From Candidatus Eiseniibacteriota bacterium (GTDB lineage Bacteria > Eisenbacteria > RBG-16-71-46 > CAIMUX01): a stretch of 51,194 nucleotides of DNA. The notes below the pieces were generated by a model. The model searched no databases, was not told the DNA's origin, and saw nothing but the letters and a program-made list of their open reading frames with translations. Shown one piece after another: positions 1-9,942 of the stretch; the stretch's first letter is position 1, and every line of letters starts with the position of its first letter. The position numbers and the translations under genes are program-made. The stretch spans positions 1 to 51,194 of the forward strand of contig JADJQY010000039.1 of assembly GCA_016712505.1 (NCBI GenBank). The letters run 5' to 3'.

Positions 1-234
1 GAGGGGGTCGCTGCCGAGATGCTGCGCGAGTCGACGGGCGGGGACGCGGCGCTGCGCGCCCAGACGATGCAACGCGCGAAGGTGGAGCTGGAGGCTGGCG
101 GCCCGTGGGTCGAGGAGCCGCTGCGCAGGCTGGCGGCGCAGCTCGCCGTCGATCCGGCGGCGAGGATCCGGCCTGTCGCCGCCAAGAAGGCGCCTGAGGG
201 GATGGCGACGACACCGAGGTGGAGGTGGCGATGA
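1..234 (+). CDS. C-terminal end of an unknown protein (partial, runs off the window)
   Basis: The frame is open from the first base and stops at 232-234. The visible piece is about 77 residues, rich in Ala, Arg and Glu, with no recognisable motif; the last residues are basic and Arg/Trp-rich. Its stop overlaps the ATG of the next gene in an ATGA arrangement, which supports a real, translationally coupled gene pair. An internal ATG at 19 could be a start, but nothing ribosome-binding-like precedes it. Function unknown. Confidence 0.45.
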   Translation, partial: EGVAAEMLRESTGGDAALRAQTMQRAKVELEAGGPWVEEPLRRLAAQLAVDPAARIRPVAAKKAPEGMATTPRWRWR

Positions 235-835
235 AGCACGTGGAGCTGCGGATCGACTGGACGAAGTGCATTAAGGACACCCACGAGTGGCCGGGCAAGG
301 ACGAGATGTACATGGTCGGCAAGATCTTCCCGGCGGACCGGCCCAAGAGCGCGAGGGGCATCGACTTCCACCTCGGGGACTTTAAGAAGGGCCAGCGCGA
401 GGAGTACGGCGGGACCGAGCTGATCAAGAAAGGTGTCGATCGCCGGCTCCAAGAAATTCCCGACGCATGTGGTGTGCTGCCTGCTCACCGTGCTCGAGCG
501 CGACGACGTGAAAGAGGTTCGGGGATTTCGTGCGCTGGCTGATGGACAAGATCGAGGAGCAGCTCGCCGCGATGTCAGAGGACAAGGTGCCGCCGAAGTG
601 GTGGGAGGTGCTGCGCAAGGCGATGGAGCGGCTGATCGACTGGCTCGGCGGTTGGCTGGCGCGGCCGGAGATCCTCAAACACAAGGGCAACAAGGTGATC
701 ACCTACCGGTCGCCGCGGATCAAGGCGCTGACTGACACCTGGCCCTCGGACCAGGAGTCGAACCCGCAGATCTTCCGGGTCACCAGCCACGGCGCCAAGT
801 ACGACATCTGCTTGCTCTTCCGCCGCAGTAAGTGA
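231..835 (+). CDS. Hypothetical protein, about 200 aa, frame-broken
   Basis: It starts at the ATG overlapping the upstream stop. The reading passes through three frames: 231 to about 430, about 433 to 515, and about 520 to 835. Each piece is protein-like: first a hydrophilic part with Asp, Lys and Trp, then a hydrophobic stretch around HVVCCLLTVLERDD, then a Trp-rich helical part (KWWEVLRKAMERLIDWLGGW) and a C-terminus ending in Arg/Ser/Lys. No family is recognised. Two indels, real or from assembly, are needed to read it whole. Probably co-transcribed with the partial gene before it. Confidence 0.5.
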
Positions 836-952
836 GCGGTGGCAGGAGAGGCCATATGCCCGCGCGTGTAGTGCGCTGCGGGCCTATCTTTTCTTCGTGT
901 GAAGGTCCATGCGGTGGCGAGGGGTGGTGGAAGAGGCCGCGCCTTCTGGCTC

Positions 953-1225
953 TTACGCCAGGCGAAGCTCCGCTAGCCTCTTCGTGAGCTTCTCTCGTCC
1001 GCGATGGGTCACTGTGAACCAACCATCGACGTGGTCGAGCAGGCCAACATCGACGAGGCGCCCCATGCCCTCTGCTACTACATCTGCCAGGGTGACCGAC
1101 AAGCCGAGGCGCACCGCCAACTCGCGCGTCCGGCAGCCCGACACACCGACCGCGTGGAGGATACAGAGCGTCTCGATTTCACCGCGTGAGGGCATGTAGA
1201 TCGGTTTATCATTAGCTTCGATCAT
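953..1225 (-). CDS. Small winged-helix DNA-binding protein
   Basis: A 90-residue protein. Residues about 15-45 look like a helix-turn-helix (GCRTRELAVRLGLSVTLADV), followed by a second helix and a short wing-like hairpin (GLLDHVDGWFTVTHRGREKL), the pattern of MarR/PadR-like winged helices. Its ATG overlaps the stop of the helicase gene as ATGA, so the two are translationally coupled. It may regulate the helicase operon or be the DNA-binding partner of the helicase; neither is shown. The start was chosen from the overlap; a longer reading from 1252 is possible. Confidence 0.6.
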   Translation of the reverse strand: MIEANDKPIYMPSRGEIETLCILHAVGVSGCRTRELAVRLGLSVTLADVVAEGMGRLVDVGLLDHVDGWFTVTHRGREKLTKRLAELRLA

Positions 1226-4072
1226 TGAGGGTACCCCCGGGGAGAATGGCAAGAGTTTATCTGGAGAGAATACGCCTCAAGAATCCGGGCGAGCAGGCTC
1301 ATGAGCGGTCGCCCAGCCGCGGTTCGAGCGCGAGCGTCGCGTCGCGCCGCGTCGGCCTCGCGGAGGTAAGCATCGATATCACCGACAATAAAGAGCCCCT
1401 GCATCGCGCGGGTGAGCGCGACGTTCCACCGCTTCGGAACGTCCAGAAACGGCGTCGCACGGCCACGCACCAGGCTGATGAAGACGTACTCGGCCTCGCG
1501 CCCCTGGCAGCGGTCGAGGGTGCATACCTCGACCTCGAGGTGTTCGAGGCCGCCGCGTGCTCTCATCGCGTCGATAACCTCCGCGATCCGCCGCTCCTGC
1601 GCGCGATAGGGCGTGATGACGAGGATACCTGGACGGCGCCCCGCGGCTCCATCGGCGGCGTTCAGCTTCTCCAGGGCGTTGCCAGATCACTTTTGCTTCG
1701 TCGTCATTCACCTCGCCCTGTCCCCGGGGATTCAACCGGCACCAGCCTCACGCGGCACCCCGGCCGAGTGTCCGGGGGCTCCGTCCTCGAGCGCCTCACG
1801 AAAGTAGAAAGGTCTCGCGGGACCCGTGAGAGGCTTGAGTGCATGCGGTAACTGCTTCTTGAGCGTCCCCACAAGGGGCGAGACGGCCGCCCGGAGCTCG
1901 GCCAGAGGACCGACGATCGCGTCGAGCTCCCGAAGCGGTGAGGTGTCGAAGTGCTCGGTCGGAATGCCGGTGAGCCAATCATAGACAGATACCGCGTTGA
2001 CCGCGAAGCGCCTCGGCGATCGCCTCGATGAGCGCGGCCCGGACGCGGGCGATCCGGCATCACCTCCGCCGAGCGCGGCGAGCCTCGGCCGTGGGGAGGT
2101 ATTTGTCGATGCCATTGCGGAAGCCGACCAGCCTCAGCTTCTGGCCGGCGCGCACAGTCCAAGGCTGCGCATGATAGACGGCGAAGGCGTTGTCGAAGAG
2201 CAGCACCGGCGCCCGCAGCCGCGGCTCGACGAGCCGCGGGCCGCTTAAAACGCAGGGCGCGTGAAGTGGATGCCGCGTTCGACGAGTATGTTCACGGTTC
2301 CGGCGTGATCGGGTTGTGTGTCCGATCGCGGCCGCGCACGGGGACAAAATCCACGGCCGCGTCGGCCTCCATGGGGGAACAGACCACGATGCCGGCCTCG
2401 TGAGCCTCGTTGAGCAGAGCGACCGACGGAACGCTATCGAGTCCGACCGCGACGAGGTGGACGCGAATGGCTTTGACGACGCGCGCCGGCGATGATGTTA
2501 CGACGATCAATCGCTGGCCGCGGCGAACCGCGGGGTGGGTCCGCTCGAGGATCCCCCCGACCGAGCAGACCAGCTCGAGCAGCGGGTCGAGGATGTCATC
2601 GAGCGTCGTGCCGTTCTCCTCGCCGTTATTGTACGGCGGCAATTGGTCAGGATCGCCCACCAGCACCCAGCGGCGCGCCTTCACGGCGATGGCCAAACTG
2701 GGTAAGGTCATCTTCGAGACCTCATCGACGATCAGCAGGTCGAAGCTGCCCGGCTCCGCGTGCTTAACCGGATCGAAGGAGAGGACTCCGATCGGCGTAC
2801 CGCAGATGATCCCGTGGACCTCGGCGATCGTCGCGGACAACGGAGCGTCGCCAGGAGCGTCCTTGTCCTCGAGCGCATACAACGCCCTGGCCAGCGGGAG
2901 TTTTTCGCTCAGGCGGCGCTCGACACGGCGTGAGATCGTGGCGCCGCGCTCTTGCTTCTTGGGACCGATCCAGTAGGCCAGCGCGGACTGGGATAGCTTC
3001 TTCGGCCGGGCGGCGTATCGCACCGGTAAGCTGCGCACCTCAAGATTGTCCGTGCCGCTGGCATCACGTTGCGGTGCGAGCTTCTCCACCACGTTGTCCA
3101 CCGCGACGTGCGTCGGGGATACGACGAGGATCCGCTCGCCCCTGGCGAGGGCGCGCCGGATGATGCTGGTGATGACCGTGGTCTTACCCGAGCCGGGCGG
3201 TCCTTTGATCACGGAGAAGTGCGGGGTGGCCAGCGCCTTCCGTACACACTCGCTCTGATATTCATCAAGGCGCCGATCCGACGACGGCTGGAGCGGCGTG
3301 TCGTCCACGACGGCTTGCGAGGTGAGTCCGTCCGCGGCGCTCAGCCCGAGAAGCACGCGGAGCGGCGTGATCGCGCCGTCCTCCGCCGCACCCTCGATGC
3401 AGCGGAGAGCATCCAACTGGCGCTCGAGCGGGATCAGGTTGGGCACGATAGCGATATGATGGACGCTCCCTGGTGACTTCGGAGCCGCAGCGACGGTCAA
3501 CTCCACGACGCGCTGGCTGCCACCGATCATCTGGGTCTGGAACCCGAGGAGCTCGGTGGTCTCGGGCCGGGGTTCGAGCGCGAGAAATTCCCGCGGGGAG
3601 CGCTCGAGCAGCATTTTTTGTTCATCGGTCAGGAACGTGACGTGATTCTCCACGGTCCCGGTCACGGCCTCGAGGATCTCCTTCTCACAGCCGCGCCAGA
3701 GGTCGGCGTAGTCCAGTACGACGCTCACAGCGAAGGTCCCTTCCTTGGGGTCCTCGCGCCATGGATCGGCCCGACGGCCTGCAGCCGTCGCCGGTGCGGC
3801 GTCGCGCACCGAGCTTAGGAGCGCGCGGAATACGTCCGGCAGCTCGCCCTCGTCGTAACTCTCCTGGGGCTCGGGCGCGGGTCGCCGACGCGAGCGATAA
3901 TAGGCCGCCGCAAGAGACGCTCGAGCTTCGCGTTGAGGCTCGCCCGGATCGCCGGCGCCAGGCCGCTGCTGTGGGCCACCGGTTCCACGACGCGCTTGGT
4001 GCTATGGGCGCTCGCTGCGTCCCCGGGCGGACCAGACGGATCAAAGATCTGAAATAACTGTAGAATGTTCAT
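1222..4072 (-). pseudogene. SF1 (UPF1/Dna2-like) helicase, broken by several frame changes
   Basis: The start ATG at 4072 has a strong AGGAGGT ribosome site just upstream. About 950 codons can be joined. The N-terminal 250 residues are of unknown fold. Then come Walker A (GPPGSGKT, around 3190-3215), SPTHVAVDN, a Walker B DLLIVDEVSK, a GDPDQLPP motif, and near the C-terminus LVITPYRAQERRI, TLDRCQGREAEYVFISLVR and NVALTRAM, the order of SF1 helicases with AAA_11/AAA_12 domains. The frame changes near 3.8, 2.3, 2.1, 1.73 and 1.57 kb. Known relatives act in RNA or DNA processing and occur in defence islands. All core motifs survive, so this may be an intact gene with assembly indels. Confidence 0.75.
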
Positions 4073-4357
4073 GAGACCTCCTGAGATTGATGCGTTTGCG
4101 TCGACCCGTTCGGTGCCGACGACCTCGATGTCATGTCCAGACACGAGGCCGGAACGGCTCACGGGACCGCTTGATGGCGTATAGACGCCCGTCACGCCCC
4201 CATAGGAGGATGCCGTCGCCGGCGACGCCCGCGCGATGCACCTCTGCGCCGCCCGCTAGCTCCAGCGACTCGTCAGCCGTCTGCTCCGTCTCGCCTGGTG
4301 GTCACGCTAGGGTCCGCGGGCAGGAAGCACTCCCTCGCCACGAGGCCGCCTCATGGC

Positions 4358-5719
4358 TCAGGGCGGCGCCTCGCAGGCGCCGGTCATGATCGCGCCCGCG
4401 TCGAGGACCAGGAGGTCGTCGCGGCCGTCGCCGTTGAAGTCACCACCGGGGAGCGGATGGTCCGGCTGAAAGGCTCGACGGAGGTGACGAGCTCGACCGC
4501 CGAGGGCGAGCAGAGCGGCGCCTCGCAGGTCTCCTTGGGGGCGTAGGACTCGACGTAGACGGCGTAGATGCTCCCCCTCGAAGGTCTGTGCGAGGAGCTC
4601 CGCGTCGCCGTCGCCGTCGATGTCCGCGAACGCGAAGTCGAAGAAGTAGCACTCGTCGTCGACAGCGATCGTCTCCACCGCGAGATCGAGGGGCCCTGGA
4701 GGATTCGCGTGAGGATCTCCGAGATCGGCGTCGTTGCCGAGGATGAGGTCGTCGTAGCCGTCGGCGTCGACATCACCCGCCCACATCCTGTCGCAGGAGG
4801 TGTCGATCGTCGCGGTCGCGCGCTGGCGCGTCCCAGGCGTTGGGGGCGCGGAGGAGATCGAGCCCATCGCCGCAGACGACGACCTCGACGCCCCCATCGC
4901 CGTCGAGATCGGTCGCCGTCCGATCGTAGACCACGGGAAACGACGCCAGGGCGGGCGCGGTGGTCGCGTGAATCGGCGCGCCGTCGACCTGGCCGCGGAG
5001 GATCTTGGTCTCGACGTCGCTGTCGAGCGCGAGGTCGGCGAGGCCGTCGCCGTCGACGTCGACCCCCGGGCGATCGAGGCGGCGCCAGGGATGGTGCGCG
5101 TACACACCGGTGATCACGAAGCCGCCCTCGCCGGCGGCGACGAGCGCGAGATCGACCGGCGCCAGGTCGTCCTTGCCGTGGACGAGCCAGGCCGTGGCGG
5201 AGTCCTTGTCGAGGACAAGGACGTCGTCACGACCGTCGCCGTTGACGTCGCCGGCGGGGCGCGGGTCGAGGCGGATCCCAGGGTCGGAGGGCGACGGGAT
5301 CGGGAAGCCGCGAGCTGCGAGGACGGGCGGATCGTCGGAGAGCGCGGCCGGGTTCGGCTCGCCGAAGATCACGAAGCCTGCGAGGCCGATGTCGGCGAAG
5401 CCGTCGCCGTTGACGTCGCCGAGCGGCTCGATCTCGAGGAGGACCCAGTCGTCGACGTCGACGGGGAAGCCGCCGACGCCCGCCTGGAGCGCGCTGGCGT
5501 CGAGCGCCTGGTCGCGGCAGGAGGGCCCGGCGGGCACCCGTCGCCGGCGCTGGTGTCGGTGGCGCTCCCGGTGGCGCTCTCTGTGGCGCTCTCTGTGGCG
5601 CTCTCGGTAGCGATTGTCGTCCCCGCGGTCTCCGCGGTCGCGGAGAACATCGCGCCACCGCCGCAGGCGAGCGGCGCCAGGAGCATTGCCGCTAGTAAGG
5701 CTCGGGCGCGCGTGACCAT
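4358..5719 (-). pseudogene. FG-GAP/VCBS-repeat lipoprotein, frame-broken
   Basis: It begins with a lipoprotein signal (MVTRARALLAAMLLAPLAC, lipobox LAPLAC) and a Thr/Ser/Glu/Ala linker with repeats of TESA, then at least seven copies of a calcium-binding-like D-x-[DN]-G-D-G-x-x-D motif (DVNGDGFADI, DVNGDGRDDV, DVDGDGLADL, DLDGDGGVEV, DVDADGYDDL, DIDGDGDAEL, DFNGDGRDDL) spaced about 45-65 residues. This is the FG-GAP/VCBS beta-propeller family seen in surface proteins. About three frame changes (near 5.5, 4.8 and 4.55 kb) interrupt it. The product would be an exported, membrane-anchored propeller of about 450 aa; the ligand is unknown. Confidence 0.75.
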
Positions 5720-5880
5720 CGGATCGTCGGCTTTCAGCAGAGCGCCGACGATCCGAGCCTGACATGAACAGGAGCGCATATGCCAGGCTACCACGCTCCA
5801 CTACCACGTTTTGCACCTGGATCCGCGCGCATTTTGTAGTTTCTCCCACGTCGAGACCATGGGCCGCGCGGTCACTGTCT

Positions 5881-5969
5881 CTAGGAGGGCGATCGGGTGG
5901 CATTTCTGGGAGTTGGTCCAACTCCCTGTCGCGGGGCGGCGAGGCCGTGGCGCTAGGGCAGGGGCGGTG
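5881..5969 (+). repeat. Structured direct repeat, copy 1
   Basis: About 89 bp starting CTAGGAGGGCGATCGGGTGG, repeated 230 bp downstream with only scattered changes. Inside it, 5908-5926 is a perfect palindrome with 9-bp arms (GGGAGTTGG / CCAACTCCC) around a single T. The repeat can be read as protein but has no start context, so a structured DNA or RNA element is more likely. Confidence 0.7.
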
Positions 5970-6110
5970 CCTCGGGTTCGGATGGGGTCCATTTACCAGG
6001 TGCTCGCGGAAATTGGGCGGGCGGCCTCGGGTATCGGCGGCGGGCGGGGTGGCGCTCCGGCGGTCCTGAGCGCGGATCAGGGGTGAGGCCAGAACCTGTG
6101 ACGAGTGCCG

Positions 6111-6200
6111 CTAGGAGGGCGATCGGGTGGCATTTTTGGGAGTTGTCCCGACTCCCTGTCGCGGGGCGGCGAGATCGTGGCGTTAGGGCAGGGTGCGGTG
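6111..6200 (+). repeat. Structured direct repeat, copy 2
   Basis: Second copy of the element at 5881. The central hairpin at 6138-6156 keeps the outer six base pairs (GGGAGT / ACTCCC) while the inner bases differ, one change giving a T-G wobble. It lies about 250 bp from the recombinase 3' end, so a role as attachment-site arms is conceivable but unproven. Confidence 0.7.
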
Positions 6201-6443
6201 CTCGCCTGCATGCGCGACAGGGGAACAGCCTGTCGCGCCAGGAAAAATTGACCCGCGGGTTTCGCGCCGTTGCCCCGCCGTTGCCCTAACTCTGCTCCAC
6301 GAGACGGTACAAGACGGTACGGGGCGGGCGGACAGTGGGCCGAAATAAGGAGCGATTACAAGCAGTTGGACGCCAAGTCCCCGACATCACACGGGTTCGT
6401 TTGCTCGCTCGCGCCGTCTTCGACACCTGTCGCGCCCACCCTT

Positions 6444-6477
6444 AAAACGCTGTCTAGGACCCCCTAGGCAGCGTTTT
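6444..6477 (-). terminator. Stem-loop at the end of the recombinase gene
   Basis: Two 15-nt arms (AAAACGCTGTCTAGG and CCTAGGCAGCGTTTT) pair with one wobble around a 4-nt loop, and the minus strand ends in TTTT. The recombinase stop codon lies within the stem. It reads as an intrinsic terminator that could work in both directions. A crossover core for the recombinase is an alternative, because integrase att sites often lie beside int. Confidence 0.65.
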
Positions 6478-7563
6478 ACGTTTCTTGACCCCCTTGGTGT
6501 TACCTGTGGTGTTACCGCGGATCGCGCAGGGGGCCGCGGGGGTTGTTGTTCCTGCGGGAGATACCAGCAGGTCGATGAGATCTTCGCCCGCGTTCGGGGC
6601 GAGGTGGGCGTAGCGCTCGGTGGTGGTGATGTGGGCGTGGCCGAGCCAGAGCTGGACCACTTGCGGGGGGATCCCGCGCTTGTAGCAGAGAGAGGCGAAG
6701 GTGTGGCGGAGGAGGTGAGGGTGGACGTGCTTGTCGAGGCCGGCGTCCTTGCCAGCCTGGACGAGCATCTTCCAGATCCGCTGGTGATCGAGGTAGCCCT
6801 GGAGAGGCCCCGGGAAGACCAGCGAGGTGCGATGCACCGTCGTGGGCCGCGCGGTGTGTAGCGCGGCGGCGAGATCGCGCGTCAGCGGCACCGACCGGGG
6901 CTTGCCCCCCTTGGGCGGCTTCTCGCCCAGCCTGCCCCCGTCCTCCTGCCTCACGCTGCGCTGCACCCGTAGGCTGGGTCGTTCGACCTCCAACCGAAGG
7001 TCGTCCCACCGCAGCCCCATCAGCTCGCCGCGCCGTAGGCCGGTCCTCACCGCCGTGAGCACGAAGAGCCGCCACTCCACCGGCACCGCCGCCACCAGCC
7101 GATCGATCTCCTCCTCTTCGAGGAAGACCGGGTCGGGGAGCTCCGCCTTCTCCATGCGGATCCTCGGCACCCGCTCGATGAGCTGGTAGTCGAGGGCGAG
7201 GTGCAGCATCGACCGCAAGGTCGTGAGCACGTTGTTGATCGTCCGCGGGCTCTTCCGCCCGCCCTTCCGCCGCGCACACACGGGCGCCTCCTTGCGCCCC
7301 GCCGACCGCCGAGAGCTCGCGACCTCGTCCGTCGGCGCCCGCATCTTCGCTCGCAGCCCGTCGATCGCCATCGATGTGATGGCGTCGAGCCGCAGGTGCG
7401 CGAGCTCCGGGAGCAGATGCAGCCGGAGGTTGCGGACCTTGTTGCGTAGATCCGACCTCGTCGGATCTTGGAGCGCGAGGTAGCGCTCCGCGAACTCGGC
7501 GAAGGTCGGCACGTGCGCCGGCGTCAGCGTCGTTGTTGTTGTTGGCGAGGCGGCGGTCACCAC
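6454..7563 (-). CDS. Tyrosine recombinase/phage-type integrase, core and catalytic domains
   Basis: 369 residues from a GTG start. A SAM-like core-binding domain (FAEFAERYLALQDPTRSDLR onward, about residues 20-150) precedes a catalytic domain with TAVRTGLRRGEL (first Arg), HLLRHTFASLCYKRG (His and second Arg) and LGHAHITTTERYAHL (His and nucleophile Tyr), so the R-H-R-H-Y set is complete. It would catalyse site-specific integration or excision through a 3'-phosphotyrosine. The arm-binding N-terminus is in the overlapping upstream frame (7557-7877); the second recombinase here has both parts in one frame, so these two were probably one gene. The region around residues 100-120 is basic and longer than usual. 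Confidence 0.9.
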   Translation of the reverse strand: MVTAASPTTTTTLTPAHVPTFAEFAERYLALQDPTRSDLRNKVRNLRLHLLPELAHLRLDAITSMAIDGLRAKMRAPTDEVASSRRSAGRKEAPVCARRKGGRKSPRTINNVLTTLRSMLHLALDYQLIERVPRIRMEKAELPDPVFLEEEEIDRLVAAVPVEWRLFVLTAVRTGLRRGELMGLRWDDLRLEVERPSLRVQRSVRQEDGGRLGEKPPKGGKPRSVPLTRDLAAALHTARPTTVHRTSLVFPGPLQGYLDHQRIWKMLVQAGKDAGLDKHVHPHLLRHTFASLCYKRGIPPQVVQLWLGHAHITTTERYAHLAPNAGEDLIDLLVSPAGTTTPAAPCAIRGNTTGNTKGVKKRKTLPRGS

Positions 7564-7877
7564 GACCCGCCGCCTCCTCGGGACCTGAGCTGCGATCCTC
7601 GAAGGAGCGCGCTCCTCGCGATCTGCTCAGGCATGCGCTCCACCTCGACCGAGCTCCGCGCCTCGATCGTCTCTGCTGTGGCCGCCCCGGCAGCTCCAGG
7701 CTGCGGCCTCTTCATCGCCTCATACTCGGCGATCAGCTCGGCCTCGATCGCCAGCGCCGCCGCCTTACGACAGCTCCGCCGGTCGAGGTACCTGCGGCGA
7801 TTAAACTCGCCGCCCTCGCGGATCACCTGGATCTCCCACACGGGCTTCGCCCGGCGGGTGGTCGCCTTGACACTCAT
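7557..7877 (-). CDS. N-terminal (arm-binding) part of the first recombinase
   Basis: 106 residues starting MSVKATTRRAKPVW, with an AAAGGA ribosome site about 10 nt upstream. The first 50 residues match those of the neighbouring recombinase (KPVWxIQVIR, FNRRRxLDRR, ExELIAEYxA), the basic arm-type DNA-binding segment of integrases. The stop overlaps the GTG of the core-domain frame. Either the two are made as separate, coupled polypeptides or one frameshift has split the gene; the unrelated-looking last 40 residues favour a frameshift. Confidence 0.6.
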   Translation of the reverse strand: MSVKATTRRAKPVWEIQVIREGGEFNRRRYLDRRSCRKAAALAIEAELIAEYEAMKRPQPGAAGAATAETIEARSSVEVERMPEQIARSALLRGSQLRSRGGGGSW

Positions 7878-7986
7878 CTGGCCTGTCCTTTCGGAGTGTC
7901 CGAGGCCGTGCACGCGCGAGCTGTACCACATCAAGGGTCCTCGGCGATCGCCAGCGCGGGCTCGTCCGAGGTCGAGGGGTCTTGGT

Positions 7987-9171
7987 CTACGGGCTCGACG
8001 CGAGGCGATCGATGAGCTCCGCGCCCGCGAGCGGGGCGAGGTGGGCGTAGCGCTCGGTGGTGGAGAGTTGGGCGTGGCCGAGCCACATCTGGACGATCTG
8101 GGGGGGGACGCCGCGGCGGTAGCACTGGCTGGCGAAGGTGTGGCGGAGGAGGTGAGGGTGGACGTGTTTTCAAGGCCAGCGTCGCGGGCGGCTCGGGTGG
8201 TGATCCGCCAGAAGCGCTGGTGATCGAGGTGGCCGTGGATGGGGCCAGGGAAGACGAGGGCGCTGGGCTTGGGGCGGAGGGGGCGGTGCGCGAGCAGAGC
8301 GGCGATGAGGTCGCGGGCGAGGGGGACGGTGCGGGGGCGGCCGCCTTTGGGCTCTTTGGTGGAGGGGGCCGTCCGGTTGAATGCAGATGGCGCGCTGGAG
8401 CCGAATGGTCGGAGGATCCGCGTGGAGGTGAAGATCGTCCCAGCGGAGGGCCATGAGCTCGCCGCGGCGGAGGCCGGTGCGGACGGCGGTGAAGAGGAGG
8501 AGGCGCCATTCAGGGGGGCGGCGGCGAGCAGGCGATCGATCTCGAGATCGTCGAGGAAGACGGGATCAGGGCGGGGGACCCGTTCCATGCGGATCCGAGG
8601 GAGGTGGGGGAGCAGGCCGTAGTCGTGGGCGAGGTGAAGGACGGCTCGCAGGGTGGCGAGGATGTTGTTGATGGTCTTGGGGCTCTGGGGGCGCCTTTGC
8701 GGCGGGCACCTTTGGGGGATCGGGGCGGGTGAGGGCGCGGCGGGAGGTGGCCGCTTCACCCGTGGCGGTGCGGAGATCGAGGCGGAGGGTGTCGATGACG
8801 AGCGGGGTGATCGCGTCGAGGCGGAGAGGGCCGAGGCGGGGGAGGAGATGGAGGTGGAGGTCGCGGGTTTTGTTGCGGGTGTCGGAGCGGGCAGGGTCCC
8901 GGAGGGCGAGGTAGGTGGCGGCGAAGGCGGCGAAGGTGTGGGGAGCCGCGGTGTGGGCGGCGACGGCTTCGGCGAGGGTGAGCGGTGTGGAGTTCGCGGC
9001 GCGGGATCGAGCGTCGTATTCGGCGATGAGCTCGGTTTCGGCGTCGAGGGCGTGCTGTTTGGTGAAGCGGCGGCGGTCGAGGAAGCGGCGGCGGTTGAAG
9101 GCGCCGCTGTCGCGGATGACCTGGATCCTCCAGACGGGTTTGCCGCGGTGAGTGGCGGGTTTGACGCTCAT
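7987..9171 (-). pseudogene. Second tyrosine recombinase, frame-broken paralogue
   Basis: It starts MSVKPATHRGKPVW and overlaps the excisionase stop as ATGA. Joined frames give an integrase of about 395 aa: arm-binding part, core-binding part (FAAFAATYLALRDPARSDTR), TAVRTGLRRGELMALRWDDL, then HVHPHLLRHTFASQCYRRG and LGHAQLSTTERYAHL, so all catalytic residues are encoded. At least four frame changes (near 8.69, 8.53, 8.39 and 8.17 kb) interrupt it. It resembles the downstream recombinase along its length, which suggests a tandem duplication or a two-recombinase module. Confidence 0.75.
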
Positions 9172-9479
9172 CGGCGGCGGCCGCGGCGGGGAGCGCCGGT
9201 GCCGGTGGCGATCCAGTGGAGCAGGGTGGCGCGGTGGAAACGCCAGGCTTTGCCGACGCGGCGGGCGCCAGGGATCTCTCCGGCTCGGAGGAGGCGGTAG
9301 AGGGTGTTGCGGGAGAGGGCGAGCAGGTGGCGGGCTTGGTCGAAGTCGAGGAGCTCGGCGGTGGTAGGGGGGAGGGTGAGGTCGAGGGGGCGATCGGGGA
9401 GCCAGACGCAGGCGCTCACGGTGGAGGCGGTGCGGCGCGCTTCGGGGTCGCAGCTCGCTTCAGGGGCGCGTGGGTTCAT
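9168..9479 (-). CDS. Excisionase-like helix-turn-helix protein
   Basis: 103 residues. Residues about 43-90 form an HTH_17/MerR-type excisionase domain: LLDFDQARHLLALSRNTLYR, then LLRAGEIPGARRVGKAWRFH and LLHWIATG. Such proteins bend attachment-site DNA and set the direction of recombination, or regulate int. It overlaps the next recombinase start by four bases, giving an xis-int-int order. The N-terminal 40 residues are low in structure, and a later start is possible. Confidence 0.8.
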   Translation of the reverse strand: MNPRAPEASCDPEARRTASTVSACVWLPDRPLDLTLPPTTAELLDFDQARHLLALSRNTLYRLLRAGEIPGARRVGKAWRFHRATLLHWIATGTGAPRRGRRR

Positions 9480-9509
9480 GGGACTTGATCGATCCGAAGA
9501 GGGCTTGGA

Positions 9510-9938
9510 TCAGGGCACGAGGAGTTTCTGAAGCACGGCGCCAGCGCTGAACATCAGGCCGCCGAGGCTGAGGCTGTTACGGACAGTGACGGTTTCGTTC
9601 ATGAGCGCGCCGGGTATGACCCCAAGCAGGCCCACGAGCGCGATGGCGGGGACCGGGCCGATGCTCTTCACGCCGCGGGTGAGGCGGCCGAAGATGGTGC
9701 CCATGCTGACACCCGCGACGGCGGAGAAGCCGAGGATGGCGTTGTCGAGCAGGCTGCCGCGCAGGATCCGGTTGAGCCTGAGCATGAACTGCTCAGGGTC
9801 CTGCGCCTTCTTGAGGAGCCTGGAGGCGAGCTCGAAGCGCTCCGCCGCGCGGATCTTGTCCGTGACGTTGATCATGGTCGCCATGACCGTCGCTTCGGCG
9901 GCCTCTTCTTGGGTCATCGTCATGTCTACGCCGTTCAT
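9510..9938 (-). CDS. Small membrane protein with about three hydrophobic segments
   Basis: 142 residues. An acidic, helical N-terminus (TQEEAAEATVMATMINVTDK, then RLLKKAQDPEQFMLRLNRIL) is followed by hydrophobic stretches ILGFSAVAGVSMGTIFG, VPAIALVGLLGVIPGAL and LSLGGLMFSAGAVLQKLL. A soluble helical head on a membrane anchor is likely. It starts four bases after the stop of the coiled-coil gene, with GGG-rich ribosome-binding sequence in the overlap, so the two are surely one operon. No family recognised. Confidence 0.65.
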   Translation of the reverse strand: MNGVDMTMTQEEAAEATVMATMINVTDKIRAAERFELASRLLKKAQDPEQFMLRLNRILRGSLLDNAILGFSAVAGVSMGTIFGRLTRGVKSIGPVPAIALVGLLGVIPGALMNETVTVRNSLSLGGLMFSAGAVLQKLLVP

Positions 9939-9942
9939 TGCT

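Larger units (their letters stand above)
5720..6443. other. About 720 bp without a supported gene; holds a two-copy structured repeat
   Basis: No reading frame here has a protein-like composition together with a ribosome site. The main content is a pair of about 90-bp direct repeats with a 230-bp period, annotated separately. It lies between the lipoprotein start and the 3' end of the recombinase genes, so it may hold the lipoprotein promoter and a recombination site. Confidence 0.5.
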
